Positions 1-8,664 of a stretch of 64,000 nucleotides of DNA are shown here, piece after piece (position 1 is the first letter of the stretch; each line of letters begins with the position of its first letter). The translations under genes were made by a program, and so were the position numbers. This stretch comes from Mycobacterium sp. SMC-8 (GTDB lineage Bacteria > Actinomycetota > Actinomycetes > Mycobacteriales > Mycobacteriaceae). The DNA lies in the NCBI RefSeq assembly GCF_025263565.1, contig NZ_CP079865.1:4650001-4714000 (forward strand), given 5' to 3'. The notes beneath the pieces are model-generated. The model did not search any database. It was not told the origin of the DNA and saw only the letters and a list, made by a program, of their open reading frames with translations.

Positions 1-2
1 AG

Positions 3-1460
3 CCGCAACCCGCGCCCGCGGCACCGCTCGAGGGTGCCACCATGCTGGCGTCGCTGGCCGCGGTGCGAGACGAGCTGGAGCGCAACGCAATCAGGCGAAC
101 GGCGGCGACCACCGCCGCGGCGGCCTACATCGACGACGGCACCCCCAACGTGCTGGTGATCGGCGTGGACGGTACGAACCTGTCCCGCGTGCTGGCCAAT
201 CCGGAACTCACCACCAACTTCTTCAGCCTGATGCAGGGAGGCACCACCGCCGCATCGACCATCGTCGGGCACACCACGATCTCGAACCCCTCGTGGTCGT
301 CGATCCTGACGGGGGCGTGGGGCGAGAAGACCGGCGTGATCAACAACGTCTTCACGCCGTGGACGTATGACAAGTGGCCGACGGTGTTCACCCAACTCGA
401 GGGGCAGAACAGCAGCATCCAGACCACGTCGATCGCCAACTGGGACGTGATCTCGGCGATCGCGGCGTCGGGCATCGGCGCCGACGAAGTGCTCAATGTG
501 GCGCAGGTGGCCGGCGACACCAACTGGCTGCTCACCGACGACAGGGTCGGCGATCTCACCGAGGCCGCCATCGCGGCGGCGCGCGCCGATACCGCGAACT
601 TCATGTTCAGCTACTTCGTCGGCGTCGACGAGAACGGGCACCTGTACGGCGGCGACTCCCCGGAATACCTGGCGGCGCTGGCGAACTTCGACCGCAACCT
701 CGGTGAGATCATGCAGGCCATCAACCTGTGGGAAGACGCGACGGGTGAGAAGTGGACGATCATCATGGTGACCGACCACGGCCACCAACCGCAGCTGGGC
801 TTCGGCCATGGATTCCAATCGCCAGATGAGACAACCACTTTCGTCGTCGCGCGCAGTCCCGGCCTGTTCGGTGAGGGCCTGGTCAACACGAAGTACTCGA
901 TCGTCGACGTGACCCCGACCGTACTGTCGCTGTTCGACCTCCAGCCCACCGTCGACAACCTCGACGGGGTGTCGCTGACAGAATTGGGCGACGCCGACCT
1001 CACGCCCGTGAACGACGACGAAGCGCTGCGCCAGACACTGCTGGACATCATCGCCAAGTACGGCTATCCCGACATCGGCACGAACCTGGCGCTGGGCGCG
1101 CGCACCATCTTCGCGTCGGTGCCCTACTACGTCGACATGCTCACCAACGGCATCACCGCAAGCCTGCAGTCGATCGTCGATCAGGACATCTTCCTGATCA
1201 GCACGCTGGCCGCACTGGCGATCATCCCGGTCAGGATCGTCGGCGGACTCACCTACGTGGGCACCAATGTCGTCGCGCAGATCGTCGCGCGGCTCACCGG
1301 TGTCACCGGCGCGAGCATCTTCCCGCTGTGGCCGCCCGCCCCGCCGTCGTTCCCGGACGCGCCCGAGGGCGTCTCCACCCCGGATCTGGTGGCGCTCGTG
1401 TGCACCAGCGGGCGGGTGTCGAGCGCCGTGTTCGCGTGCGGGGATTCGGTGGCGGTGTGA
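3..1460 (+). CDS. Secreted alkaline-phosphatase-superfamily phosphodiesterase, C-terminal part (5' end outside window)
   Basis: The product resembles the type I phosphodiesterase/nucleotide pyrophosphatase branch of the alkaline phosphatase superfamily, which hydrolyses phosphodiester or phosphomonoester bonds using two metal ions. Visible elements are the metal-binding VIGVDGTN, a nucleophile region GHTTISNPSWSSILTG, DENGHLYGG and the metal ligands in VTDHGHQP and GHGF. The first ATG in the window is at 42, but the frame is open to the window edge and reads a Pro/Ala-rich stretch (PQPAPAAPLEGAT) that looks like a linker. I therefore infer that this is the C-terminal catalytic domain of a larger exported protein. 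The substrate is unknown. The gene is tail-to-tail with the next gene, one base apart. Confidence 0.75.
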   Translation, partial: PQPAPAAPLEGATMLASLAAVRDELERNAIRRTAATTAAAAYIDDGTPNVLVIGVDGTNLSRVLANPELTTNFFSLMQGGTTAASTIVGHTTISNPSWSSILTGAWGEKTGVINNVFTPWTYDKWPTVFTQLEGQNSSIQTTSIANWDVISAIAASGIGADEVLNVAQVAGDTNWLLTDDRVGDLTEAAIAAARADTANFMFSYFVGVDENGHLYGGDSPEYLAALANFDRNLGEIMQAINLWEDATGEKWTIIMVTDHGHQPQLGFGHGFQSPDETTTFVVARSPGLFGEGLVNTKYSIVDVTPTVLSLFDLQPTVDNLDGVSLTELGDADLTPVNDDEALRQTLLDIIAKYGYPDIGTNLALGARTIFASVPYYVDMLTNGITASLQSIVDQDIFLISTLAALAIIPVRIVGGLTYVGTNVVAQIVARLTGVTGASIFPLWPPAPPSFPDAPEGVSTPDLVALVCTSGRVSSAVFACGDSVAV

Positions 1461-1461
1461 G

Positions 1462-2109
1462 TCAGCGCTGCATGGAGGCGATGAAGTACGACTCGTCGCC
1501 GGTGGGGTAGCCGCCGCCGTCGGTGGCGATGTGGACGTGGTCGAAGTGGTTCAGCGTCTCCGAGCCGTAGTCGGCAGTCCAGCTCGGCGCACCGATGCCG
1601 GGGTAGAAACCTTGCCGCCAGATCACGTGCAACACACCCCAACGCTTCGCGTTGGCCAGTGCGTACCCGGCGATCTGGTTGCCCAGCTCGATGCCTTTCT
1701 CGCTGTTGTGGTTCGGGATCATCACGTCGATCGCGAGCCCGTTGGGATGCCATTTCAGCGGATCCTGCCGGTACCCGCCGATCGTGGTGATCTCCGGGAA
1801 CATCGCACTGATCGCGCGCGCAGCCCAGATCGTCTTGACCTGTAAGCCGCCTTCGGGGGCGACCCCGGCAGGCAGCGCGAAGTCGAACACCCGCGCGTCG
1901 GCCGGCGCACTGGCGGCCAGTAGTTCCGCTTCGGTGGGAGGTGGCGCGGACATCGTCGGTGTGGGCTCCTGCCCGGCGGCGCTCGGAGGGGTCTCCACGT
2001 GGCGGGGTGTCGTCGTGGTCTGGGCGTAGACCATGCCCGCGGACACCACGAGCGATGTGGCGACGGCCAGCCACCGCCCTCGTCCGTTGGCCAAGAGTTT
2101 GCTGCCCAC
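1462..2109 (-). CDS. Secreted conserved protein with a peptidase-like C-terminal domain
   Basis: A 215-residue protein if GTG at 2109 is used. That start gives a clean signal peptide (basic KLLANGRGR, then a hydrophobic stretch ending VYAQ) and has an AAGGTG ribosome site about 8 bases upstream. An ATG at 2238 would add 43 residues of unlikely composition. A Pro/Thr-rich linker follows the signal, then a conserved domain with HPNGLAIDVMIP and HFDHVHIA. These His/Asp motifs are typical of the mycobacterial and corynebacterial ARB-07466-like C-terminal domain and recall D-Ala-D-Ala/LAS metallopeptidase folds. I infer a cell-envelope role; activity is unproven. Confidence 0.72.
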   Translation of the reverse strand: MGSKLLANGRGRWLAVATSLVVSAGMVYAQTTTTPRHVETPPSAAGQEPTPTMSAPPPTEAELLAASAPADARVFDFALPAGVAPEGGLQVKTIWAARAISAMFPEITTIGGYRQDPLKWHPNGLAIDVMIPNHNSEKGIELGNQIAGYALANAKRWGVLHVIWRQGFYPGIGAPSWTADYGSETLNHFDHVHIATDGGGYPTGDESYFIASMQR

Positions 2110-2338
2110 GGACAGACACCTTAGTGGCCGTCCGGTTCCGTCCGACCGCGATCGCGGAATTCGTCCCGCCTGTTCCGGGTTTGATGGCCCAAGTCCGCAA
2201 CAGGGCATCCCACTGTCGGTAGTCTCGGCGGTGTTCATCGTCGTCGCCGGTGTGGTGGTGCACCGACGTCACACGAGCGAACGGGAACCGGTCTCGACCT
2301 GAGGGTCGCCCCGGGGCCGGGGCCGGAGAGGGGACTCC

Positions 2339-3154
2339 GTGTCCGCCAGTGACAACGTGCGGTCAGCTGGAACGCCGGGCCTGGTTGACGGGCCCAAACC
2401 CGAACTGTCCAAGGAACGGCGACATCTCTACAGCGTCGTCGAACTGGTCGACAGCATGCAGCGGCGCGCGGTCAGCGATGTCGAGTCGGTCCTGCGCGAA
2501 CTCAACACCGTGACGGTCGAGTCCGTGCCCGGCGCGCAGTACGGATGCATCACCGTCGTCGGCGACAAGATCGAGTCCGTGGGGCCGACCCACCCGTATC
2601 CGGTGCTGCTCGACGACGTGCAGCGCGAGACCGGAGAAGGGCCGTGCCTGTCGGCTGCGTGGGAGCACCACACCATCAGCATCGAAAACCTCGATGTCGA
2701 CGACCGCTGGCCGCAGTATCGGGACGCGGCGATCCTGCGCACCCCGGTGCGCTCGGTGCTGTCCTTCCGGCTGTTCAGCGAGGGCGGCAAACTGGCCGCG
2801 CTCAATCTGTACGCGGAGCCGACCCACGCCTTCGACGAGGAATCGGTGGAGATCGGGCTGATCTACGCCGCGCACACCACCGTGGCCTGGAACATGATGC
2901 GCCGCCAGCAGCAGTTCCGCAGTGCGCTGGCCAGCCGGGACGTCATCGGCCAGGCCAAGGGCATCCTGATGGAGCGTTTCGACATCAACGCGATGGCCGC
3001 GTTCGATCTCCTTCGCAAGATCTCTCAGGAGTCCAACATCAGACTCGCCGAGGTGGCCGAGCGGTTGGTCAACCTGGACCACCCGAACGACGAGAACGGT
3101 GGCGACGGTGGCCGCCGCCGTCAGACTCAGAAGGGTGGTGGGTCGTCGCCGTAA
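2339..3154 (+). CDS. GAF and ANTAR domain RNA-binding regulator
   Basis: A 271-residue cytoplasmic regulator. The start is GTG with a GGAGAGG-type ribosome site 5-10 bases upstream. Residues about 30-190 form a GAF sensor domain (GYPVLLDDVQRETGEGPC-like region; ENLDVDDRWPQYRD). Residues about 195-250 form an ANTAR domain, recognisable from ASRDVIGQAKGILMER followed by AFDLLRKISQ. ANTAR proteins bind paired hairpins in nascent RNA and act as antiterminators, and the GAF part presumably senses a small ligand or redox signal. The 3' end overlaps the convergent 13E12 gene by 28 bases. No partner kinase is adjacent. Confidence 0.88.
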   Translation: MSASDNVRSAGTPGLVDGPKPELSKERRHLYSVVELVDSMQRRAVSDVESVLRELNTVTVESVPGAQYGCITVVGDKIESVGPTHPYPVLLDDVQRETGEGPCLSAAWEHHTISIENLDVDDRWPQYRDAAILRTPVRSVLSFRLFSEGGKLAALNLYAEPTHAFDEESVEIGLIYAAHTTVAWNMMRRQQQFRSALASRDVIGQAKGILMERFDINAMAAFDLLRKISQESNIRLAEVAERLVNLDHPNDENGGDGGRRRQTQKGGGSSP

Positions 3155-4680
3155 TCGGGTGGCGGGTGCGGGTTTTGGGGTTGTTGCTCGATGAGTCGTT
3201 GGGCTGCGTTGTGTTGACGCTCGGCCTTGATGCGGGCAGCCCTGTCCGCGGCGCGGGTGCGTTGGCGTTTGGGCATCTGGACCTCGCGGCCCGGCCCGGG
3301 TGGGGGTGGGGACATCGGCGGCAGGTGCGCGGTGGTGGTGTTCCAGGTCGGGAAGAACAGTCGACTGCCGGGTGTGGTGGTGTAGGTCTGCCCGGCCGGG
3401 GTGGTCCAGATGACGGTGCCATCGGGGAGTTGTTCGTCGCGCCAGCCGTGGGGGCCACCCCAGAAGGTTTTCATCAAGTGGTGAGTTCGGCACTTGCAGT
3501 GCATGTTCGACGCGTGAGTGGGCCCGTTGGGGTAGGGCACGACGTGGTCGATGTCGCAACGCTCGGCGGGGACATCGCAGCCCGGGAAGCGGCAGAACAC
3601 ATCGCGGGCGCGGATGAACGCGGCCAGCTTCGCCGAGGGCTGGTAGTGCGGTTCGGGATCGGGGCCAGGCAGCCACAACGGCTTGATCAACGCTCCGGAG
3701 CGGATGGTTTCTGCCAACGTCACGATCGGCAGGACCTGAGCCCCCGCAAGCAACGCCACCCCGGAATCGGGGGCGCAGGAATCGAGCTCAGGCTCGGGCT
3801 CCGCACGCTCAGGCTCGGGTTCGGCCTCGTGCCCGATGTTCTGCTGTTCGCGGTCCTCGGCGGCGATCAACTGCTTTGCGGCATCGACTGCCGCCTTGTC
3901 GGCGATCACGTGAATCACCACCGGTGATTTCGCCGGGCCGCTGGCGGTGCAGGCCGAAGATCCGCACCGGCACCGCAGGTGGTCTTCGCCCCGACCGATC
4001 GCGCCCATGGCATCGGAGCGCCGCTCACCGATGGAACGCGGATCCGCCTCGCACAAACCGTTGACCAGTCGGGCAATCCGCGCTTTGTACACCGCGGCGT
4101 CCGGCGCCAACAACAACCCCCACAGCGACGTGACCGCGTCGGGGTCCTCATGTGCCCCGATCTGCACATCCCGCTGCTTGAGGGCTTCCTTGGCGCGGCG
4201 TACCGCGTCGGGGTCGTGGCGCTCGATCACGGCGTTGATCTTGTTGACCAGTTTCTCGTCCGACAGCGGTCCCCACGTCTGGGCCTTGGTTGCCAGCGCC
4301 GCGTCAACGACGGCGATGATGTCGTCGGTGACCAGGTGGGTGCGCCAGGTGATCTCCGAAATCAACCGGGCGCTCAGGCGGCCCTGCAGGTACAGGGCCG
4401 CAATCTTGGGCAGCCGGTAACGCAGCGCCGTCGCAACACACATCTGAGCCGAGGCGCGCTGCTGGCTGATCGACAGCGCGGCCCCGACCTGGCAGGCGGC
4501 GTTCTTCCACGGATCAAAGGCCCACATGCCTCGTTCGTCATCCTCATCGACCGTCAGATTCACCAACTCGGCGATCGCGGCCATCTTGCGCGCCCCGGCC
4601 TGGGCTTCTTCGCGGGCAGCCTGTTCGATCGCAGCGAGCAGGGCCGGCTCATCCAACCCCGCATACAATCTATCGAACAT
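3127..4680 (-). CDS. 13E12-repeat family protein (DUF222 + HNH endonuclease), SOS-controlled
   Basis: A 517-residue member of the mycobacterial REP13E12 family. Residues about 1-330 are the DUF222 helical region (starts MFDRLYAGLDEPALLAAI), followed by an acidic Glu/Pro linker. The HNH nuclease motif near residues 370-420 reads CRFPGCDVPAERCDIDHV, then NMHCKCRTHH. The C-terminus is basic and proline-rich. The frame is open upstream to 4884, but the ATG at 4680 is preferred because it matches the start of the paralogue at 57310 and lies 7 bases after a TAGAAT -10 element. A perfect LexA box covers that start codon. The function in vivo is unknown; in M. tuberculosis such loci are DNA-damage inducible and some are phage integration sites. 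Confidence 0.9.
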   Translation of the reverse strand: MFDRLYAGLDEPALLAAIEQAAREEAQAGARKMAAIAELVNLTVDEDDERGMWAFDPWKNAACQVGAALSISQQRASAQMCVATALRYRLPKIAALYLQGRLSARLISEITWRTHLVTDDIIAVVDAALATKAQTWGPLSDEKLVNKINAVIERHDPDAVRRAKEALKQRDVQIGAHEDPDAVTSLWGLLLAPDAAVYKARIARLVNGLCEADPRSIGERRSDAMGAIGRGEDHLRCRCGSSACTASGPAKSPVVIHVIADKAAVDAAKQLIAAEDREQQNIGHEAEPEPERAEPEPELDSCAPDSGVALLAGAQVLPIVTLAETIRSGALIKPLWLPGPDPEPHYQPSAKLAAFIRARDVFCRFPGCDVPAERCDIDHVVPYPNGPTHASNMHCKCRTHHLMKTFWGGPHGWRDEQLPDGTVIWTTPAGQTYTTTPGSRLFFPTWNTTTAHLPPMSPPPPGPGREVQMPKRQRTRAADRAARIKAERQHNAAQRLIEQQPQNPHPPPDYGDDPPPF

Positions 4681-4688
4681 GTGTTCGA
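4673..4688 (-). promoter_or_regulatory. LexA (SOS) box overlapping the 13E12 start codon
   Basis: The sequence TCGAAC-ATGT-GTTCGA is a perfect match to the mycobacterial LexA consensus TCGAAC-N4-GTTCGA. On the minus strand the start codon ATG (4680-4678) lies partly in the spacer. A TAGAAT -10 element (4693-4688) ends exactly 7 bases before the ATG, so the transcript is probably leaderless. LexA would block both polymerase and the start site. Confidence 0.88.
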
Positions 4689-4763
4689 TTCTATCTGGCC
4701 CCACCGACCGGCCAGTGCACGAATTTCCTCCGGCCCCCGCCCCCGCTGACCGGCCATGAACGA

Positions 4764-5102
4764 CTAGGGCAGCTTCGCGACGGTCAGCAGCAGGGCCGCC
4801 TCCGTGAGCGCCACCAGCGAGTGTCGGGCGTCGGGGATGAACAGCATGTCGCCGGTGCGCGCGTCCCACTGCTGGTCGCCACACACCAGCCGCACGGAAC
4901 CCTTGAGCACATACAGTGAGGCCTCGCCGGGGTTCTCGTGCTCGCCGAGTTCGGCGCCCGCCGGCATTCCGATCACCGTCTGCCGCAGCACCCGTTCGTG
5001 GCCGCCCACCACGGTGTCGGCGGCGTTGCGACCGGTGGACGTCGCCTTCTCCAGCTGCTGACGGGCCAGCGCTTCGATCGACACCTTCTGCATGCCTGCC
5101 AT
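4764..5102 (-). CDS. Small cupin-domain protein
   Basis: About 112 residues from ATG 5102 (MAGMQKVSIEALA); a second in-frame ATG at 5093 would give 109. The body is a single cupin barrel: PAGAELGEHENPGEASLYVL is the first motif, and LFIPDARHSLVALTEA is the second with its His. Such one-domain cupins (LuxR-anti-activator or ChrR-like folds) may bind a metal or small ligand and often lower tolerance to toxic metabolites, but no substrate can be read from the sequence. The frame extends to 5159, where it would overlap the lipoprotein gene; the shorter form leaves a 31-base gap and suggests cotranscription. Confidence 0.75.
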   Translation of the reverse strand: MAGMQKVSIEALARQQLEKATSTGRNAADTVVGGHERVLRQTVIGMPAGAELGEHENPGEASLYVLKGSVRLVCGDQQWDARTGDMLFIPDARHSLVALTEAALLLTVAKLP

Positions 5103-5133
5103 TTGATCCGTGAAGTGTCGCAGCGTCAACCCA

Positions 5134-5967
5134 TCAGAACGGTCGCACGCTCTGCACACTGACGACCGCGCCGTGCCCGGTCTTGTCGTTGGTGAAGCGC
5201 AGCCCCGCCGGGGTCGTCACGATGGTCCAGCCGAGTGCGCGATATGTCTTGTCCGCCAACGTCATCGGCGCCGCAGCGCCGAGGTTGCCGTCCACCCACG
5301 ATCCGGTGCCGTCGGTGTTGATGCGCACGCCGTGGTAGGGCCCACTGCCGTCGACGTGCTGCTGCCAGTTGGATCCGTCGGTCTCACATCCGATGAACGT
5401 CGTCTCGACGATGCACTGGGTGTCACCGGCGGCGGTCTGCACGACGACGTAGCCGTACTGATTCGGGGGGATTGTCTCGACATCGCCGGACGGCAGTGCG
5501 GCGGGGGCGTCGACGGTGGCGCGGGCGAGGCCCGTCGCCTGGTACGACGCGACGGTGAAGCCGAAGTTCTTCAGAGGTTCCAGGTCGGACACCTCGCCGG
5601 ACGGCGTCCATATCGCCAGCGGTTTCCCGTCGACCACCGTTTCGGCGATGTGGGTGGACGGCTGCCACGACAGCATGGAGTCCATCGACGGCTCGGACTC
5701 GAAATGGTCGAAGTTCACCACGCCGTCGCCGTCTTTGGGCACGCAGGTGGCGCCTTCCACGGTGTGGCGGGTCCCGGAGTCGGTGCCGGCGTCATCGCGG
5801 CACACCGCGTCCTGCCACTCGGCCAACGAGCCTGTCACCGACTGCGCGGGCGTCACCGCCGCCGCGTTTGCCGCACCCTCGGGTGCGGGCGGCGAGGAAC
5901 AGCCGGCCGCGAGCAGCGCCGTCCCCAGCGCCGCAGCACCCCAGCCCGCCTGTGTGGTCAATGACAT
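5134..5967 (-). CDS. Conserved mycobacterial lipoprotein of unknown function
   Basis: A 277-residue protein with a classic lipoprotein signal: a short positive-poor N-terminus, a hydrophobic run and the lipobox LLAAGC at residues 18-23. The Cys would be lipidated after export. The mature protein is about 250 residues with no membrane segment and a few cysteines (CVPKD, CIVET, FIGCETDG), possibly disulfide-bonded. I recognise no catalytic motif. It is probably cotranscribed with the downstream cupin gene. The family looks restricted to mycobacteria and relatives, which is an inference from its style rather than a search. Confidence 0.75.
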   Translation of the reverse strand: MSLTTQAGWGAAALGTALLAAGCSSPPAPEGAANAAAVTPAQSVTGSLAEWQDAVCRDDAGTDSGTRHTVEGATCVPKDGDGVVNFDHFESEPSMDSMLSWQPSTHIAETVVDGKPLAIWTPSGEVSDLEPLKNFGFTVASYQATGLARATVDAPAALPSGDVETIPPNQYGYVVVQTAAGDTQCIVETTFIGCETDGSNWQQHVDGSGPYHGVRINTDGTGSWVDGNLGAAAPMTLADKTYRALGWTIVTTPAGLRFTNDKTGHGAVVSVQSVRPF

Positions 5968-6281
5968 GTCCGGCCTCTTTCGCCCATCCGTTTGCTCGAT
6001 CGGCGTGAATCTAACGGTGGGCGCACCCTGCCCCCATTGAAATTGCCGGTGCCGTCACCAACCGTGATGGTGCTGTGCCGGAACTGTTCTCTCGGACGGG
6101 GGTGAGGCTCCCCAAGCGGGCCCCGTCCCACCGCCCCCCCCGGGCAAAAGGTGGACAGCTGGGGCAGCTGATGCCGGGGCCGCAGATCGCGACTCCTACA
6201 GATCCCCGGGACGCAGTGGTTCGATAGGCTTCGCCGGAAGGGTGCCTTCGAAACTGACCGAAACTGACGCGGGAGACCACA
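5968..6281. other. Intergenic region between the lipoprotein gene and icd2
   Basis: This 314-base gap holds the divergent start regions of the lipoprotein and icd2. A TAGGCT hexamer at 6225-6230 is a weak -10 candidate for icd2. A run of eight C bases occurs near 6135. A perfect 10-base tandem repeat lies at 6249-6268 and a GGGAG ribosome site at about 6270. I see no convincing gene in it. Confidence 0.5.
6249..6268 (+). repeat. Perfect 10-bp tandem repeat in the icd2 leader
   Basis: CGAAACTGAC occurs twice in direct succession, ending 13 bases before the icd2 ATG and just upstream of its GGGAG ribosome site. It could be a slippage product or a direct-repeat regulator site. If the -10 at 6225 is right, it lies in the 5' untranslated leader. 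Confidence 0.6.
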
Positions 6282-8519
6282 ATGAGCGCCGAGCAGCCGT
6301 CCATCATCTATACGTTGACCGACGAGGCGCCGCTGCTTGCGACCTATGCATTCCTGCCGGTGGTGCGCACCTTCGCCTCCGCGGCGGGCATCGACGTCAA
6401 GTCCACCGACATCTCGGTCGCGGCACGCATCCTGGCCGAGTTCAGCGACCTGCTGCCCGACGACCAGAAGGTGCCCGACAATCTGGCCGAGCTCGGCGAG
6501 CTGACCCAGCTGCCCGAGACCAACATCATCAAGCTGCCCAACATCAGCGCGTCGGTGCCCCAACTGCTGGCCGCGATCAAGGAACTCCGGGCCAAGGGCT
6601 ACGAGCTGCCCGACTACCCGGGCGACCCGAAGACCGACGAAGAGAAGGCGATCAAGGAGCGCTACGCCAAAGTGCTCGGCAGTGCCGTCAACCCAGTTCT
6701 GCGCCAAGGCAACTCGGACCGTCGCGCACCGAAGGCGGTCAAAGAGTACGCCCGCAAGCACCCGCACAGCATGGGGGAGTGGTCCCAGGCGTCGCGCACG
6801 CATGTCGCGACGATGAAGACCGGCGACTTCTACCACGGTGAGAAGTCGATGACCATCGACAAGGACCGCAAGGTCAAGATGGTGCTGACCACCAAAGGCG
6901 GTGAGACCCTCGTCTTGAAGCCCGAGGTGGCCCTCGAGGCGGGCGACGTGATCGACAGCATGTTCATGAGCAAGAAGGCGCTGATCGCCTTCTACGAGGA
7001 GCAGATCGAGGACGCCTACAAGACCGGCGTCATGTTCTCCCTGCACGTCAAAGCGACCATGATGAAGGTCAGCCACCCCATCGTGTTCGGCCACGCGGTC
7101 AAGGTGTTCTACAAAGATGCCTTCGAGAAGCACCAGAAGCTGTTCGACGAGCTCGGAGTCAACGTCAACAACGGCATGTCCGATCTCTACGACAAGATCG
7201 AGTCGCTGCCCGCCTCGCAGCGCGAGGAGATCATCGAAGACATCCACCGCTGCCACGAGCACCGCCCCGAGCTGGCGATGGTCGACTCGGCCCGCGGCAT
7301 CACCAACTTCCACTCGCCCAGCGACGTGATCGTCGACGCGTCGATGCCGGCGATGATCCGGCTCGGCGGCAAGATGTACGGCGCCGACGGCCGCACCAAG
7401 GACACCAAGGCCGTCAACCCGGAGTCCACGTTCTCCCGCATCTACCAGGAGATCATCAACTTCTGCAAGACGCACGGCCAGTTCGATCCGCGCACGATGG
7501 GCACCGTGCCCAACGTCGGGCTGATGGCCATGAAGGCCGAGGAGTACGGCTCTCACGACAAGACGTTTGAGATCCCCGAGGACGGGGTGGCCGACATCGT
7601 CGACATCGAGACCGGCGAGGTGCTGCTGAGTCAGAACGTCGAAGAGGGCGACATCTGGCGCATGCCGATCGTCAAGGATGTCGCGATCCGCGACTGGGTG
7701 AAGCTGGCGGTGACCCGTGCCCGGCTGTCCGGCATGCCCGCCGTGTTCTGGCTCGACACCGAGCGCCCGCACGAGATCGAGCTTCGCAAGAAGGTCAAGA
7801 CCTACCTTAAGGATCACGACACCGAGGGCCTGCAGATCCAGATCATGCCGCAGGTGTGGGCGATGCGGTACACGATCGAACGGGTGATCCGAGGCGAGGA
7901 CACCATCGCGGTAACGGGCAACATCCTGCGCGACTACCTCACTGATCTGTTCCCCATCCTGGAGCTGGGCACCAGCGCCAAGATGTTGTCGATCGTGCCG
8001 TTGATGGCCGGCGGCGGGATGTATGAGACCGGCGCGGGCGGGTCCGCCCCCAAGCACGTGAGCCAGCTGCTGGAGGAGAACCACCTGCGCTGGGATTCGC
8101 TCGGCGAGTTCCTGGCCTTGGGCGCCTCCTTCGAGGACATGGGCGCCAAGGCGGGCAACAAGAAGGCCGAACTGCTGGGCAAAACGCTGGACTCGGCGAT
8201 CGGCAAGCTGCTCGACAACAACAAGAGCCCGTCGCGCAAGGCCGGGGAGCTCGACAACCGCGGCAGCCAGTTCTACCTCGCGATGTACTGGGCCCAGGAA
8301 CTCGCCGACCAGACCGAGGACAAGGAACTCGCCGAGCACTTCGCGCCGCTGGCCAAGACGCTGGCCGACCAGGAGTCCACCATCGTCGAGGAACTCAACG
8401 CGGTCCAGGGCGAGCCGGCCGACATCGGCGGCTACTACTACCCGGACCCGGAGAAGACGACCAAGGTCATGCGTCCCAGCCCCACCTTCAACGAAGCGCT
8501 GGAGGCGGCACGTAGCTGA
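6282..8519 (+). CDS. icd2: NADP-dependent isocitrate dehydrogenase, monomeric type
   Basis: At 745 residues this matches the monomeric isocitrate dehydrogenase family (about 740), which is unrelated in length to the dimeric 410-residue enzyme. It oxidatively decarboxylates isocitrate to 2-oxoglutarate in the TCA cycle, reducing NADP. Typical features are the start [38 protein letters not shown], the active-site region [24 protein letters not shown] segment (here beginning [15 protein letters not shown]), and LDTERPHE. The ATG at 6282 has GGGAG 7 bases upstream. The gene is monocistronic, followed by tandem hairpins at 8551-8602. Its key position at the glyoxylate branch makes regulation by carbon source likely, though no site is identified. 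Confidence 0.96.
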   Translation: MSAEQPSIIYTLTDEAPLLATYAFLPVVRTFASAAGIDVKSTDISVAARILAEFSDLLPDDQKVPDNLAELGELTQLPETNIIKLPNISASVPQLLAAIKELRAKGYELPDYPGDPKTDEEKAIKERYAKVLGSAVNPVLRQGNSDRRAPKAVKEYARKHPHSMGEWSQASRTHVATMKTGDFYHGEKSMTIDKDRKVKMVLTTKGGETLVLKPEVALEAGDVIDSMFMSKKALIAFYEEQIEDAYKTGVMFSLHVKATMMKVSHPIVFGHAVKVFYKDAFEKHQKLFDELGVNVNNGMSDLYDKIESLPASQREEIIEDIHRCHEHRPELAMVDSARGITNFHSPSDVIVDASMPAMIRLGGKMYGADGRTKDTKAVNPESTFSRIYQEIINFCKTHGQFDPRTMGTVPNVGLMAMKAEEYGSHDKTFEIPEDGVADIVDIETGEVLLSQNVEEGDIWRMPIVKDVAIRDWVKLAVTRARLSGMPAVFWLDTERPHEIELRKKVKTYLKDHDTEGLQIQIMPQVWAMRYTIERVIRGEDTIAVTGNILRDYLTDLFPILELGTSAKMLSIVPLMAGGGMYETGAGGSAPKHVSQLLEENHLRWDSLGEFLALGASFEDMGAKAGNKKAELLGKTLDSAIGKLLDNNKSPSRKAGELDNRGSQFYLAMYWAQELADQTEDKELAEHFAPLAKTLADQESTIVEELNAVQGEPADIGGYYYPDPEKTTKVMRPSPTFNEALEAARS

Positions 8520-8550
8520 CAGGGCGGCCGCTGGTTTGCTCGATTTGCCA

Positions 8551-8602
8551 CCGGGTCAAACCCGGATTCGCCGGCACGCCGTGAACTCCGCTTGTGGCGT
8601 GC
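8551..8602 (+). terminator. Tandem hairpins after icd2
   Basis: Two perfect inverted repeats follow the icd2 stop: CCGGGT/ACCCGG with a 3-base loop (8551-8565), and GCACGCC/GGCGTGC with a 15-base loop (8574-8602). Neither has a U-tract, as is common for mycobacterial terminators. They could equally be regulatory sites for the next gene. A GGTTT-N15-GGGTC near-match to a SigF promoter (8533-8557) overlaps the first. Confidence 0.5.
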
Positions 8603-8611
8603 GTAACATCT

Positions 8612-8645
8612 CCGGTTGACCTGCCGATAAAGAGCCATCAACCGG
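8612..8645. promoter_or_regulatory. Inverted repeat upstream of the membrane protein gene at 8665
   Basis: CCGGTTGA (8612-8619) and TCAACCGG (8638-8645) form perfect 8-bp arms around an 18-base centre that contains a possible -10 (GATAAA, 8626-8631). The site ends 19 bases before the ATG at 8665. It is a good candidate for a dimeric repressor operator; the regulator is unknown. Confidence 0.45.
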
Positions 8646-8664
8646 CAACCGTCTGGGGGTAGTC

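Noticed and set aside
3127..4680. 13E12 gene as an insertion sequence or prophage
   Set aside because: No transposase, integrase, terminal inverted repeats or target duplications are visible around either 13E12 copy; they are stand-alone genes.
5958..8339. A 793-codon open frame on the minus strand opposite icd2
   Set aside because: It is antisense to the fully recognisable icd2 gene. The composition (His/Arg/Leu/Gly-rich, no family motif) is what codon bias in GC-rich DNA produces on the opposite strand.
8533..8557. SigF promoter upstream of the membrane protein at 8665
   Set aside because: GGTTT-N15-GGGTC lacks the A of the -10, overlaps a hairpin and is over 100 bases from the start codon. 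Not listed as a promoter.
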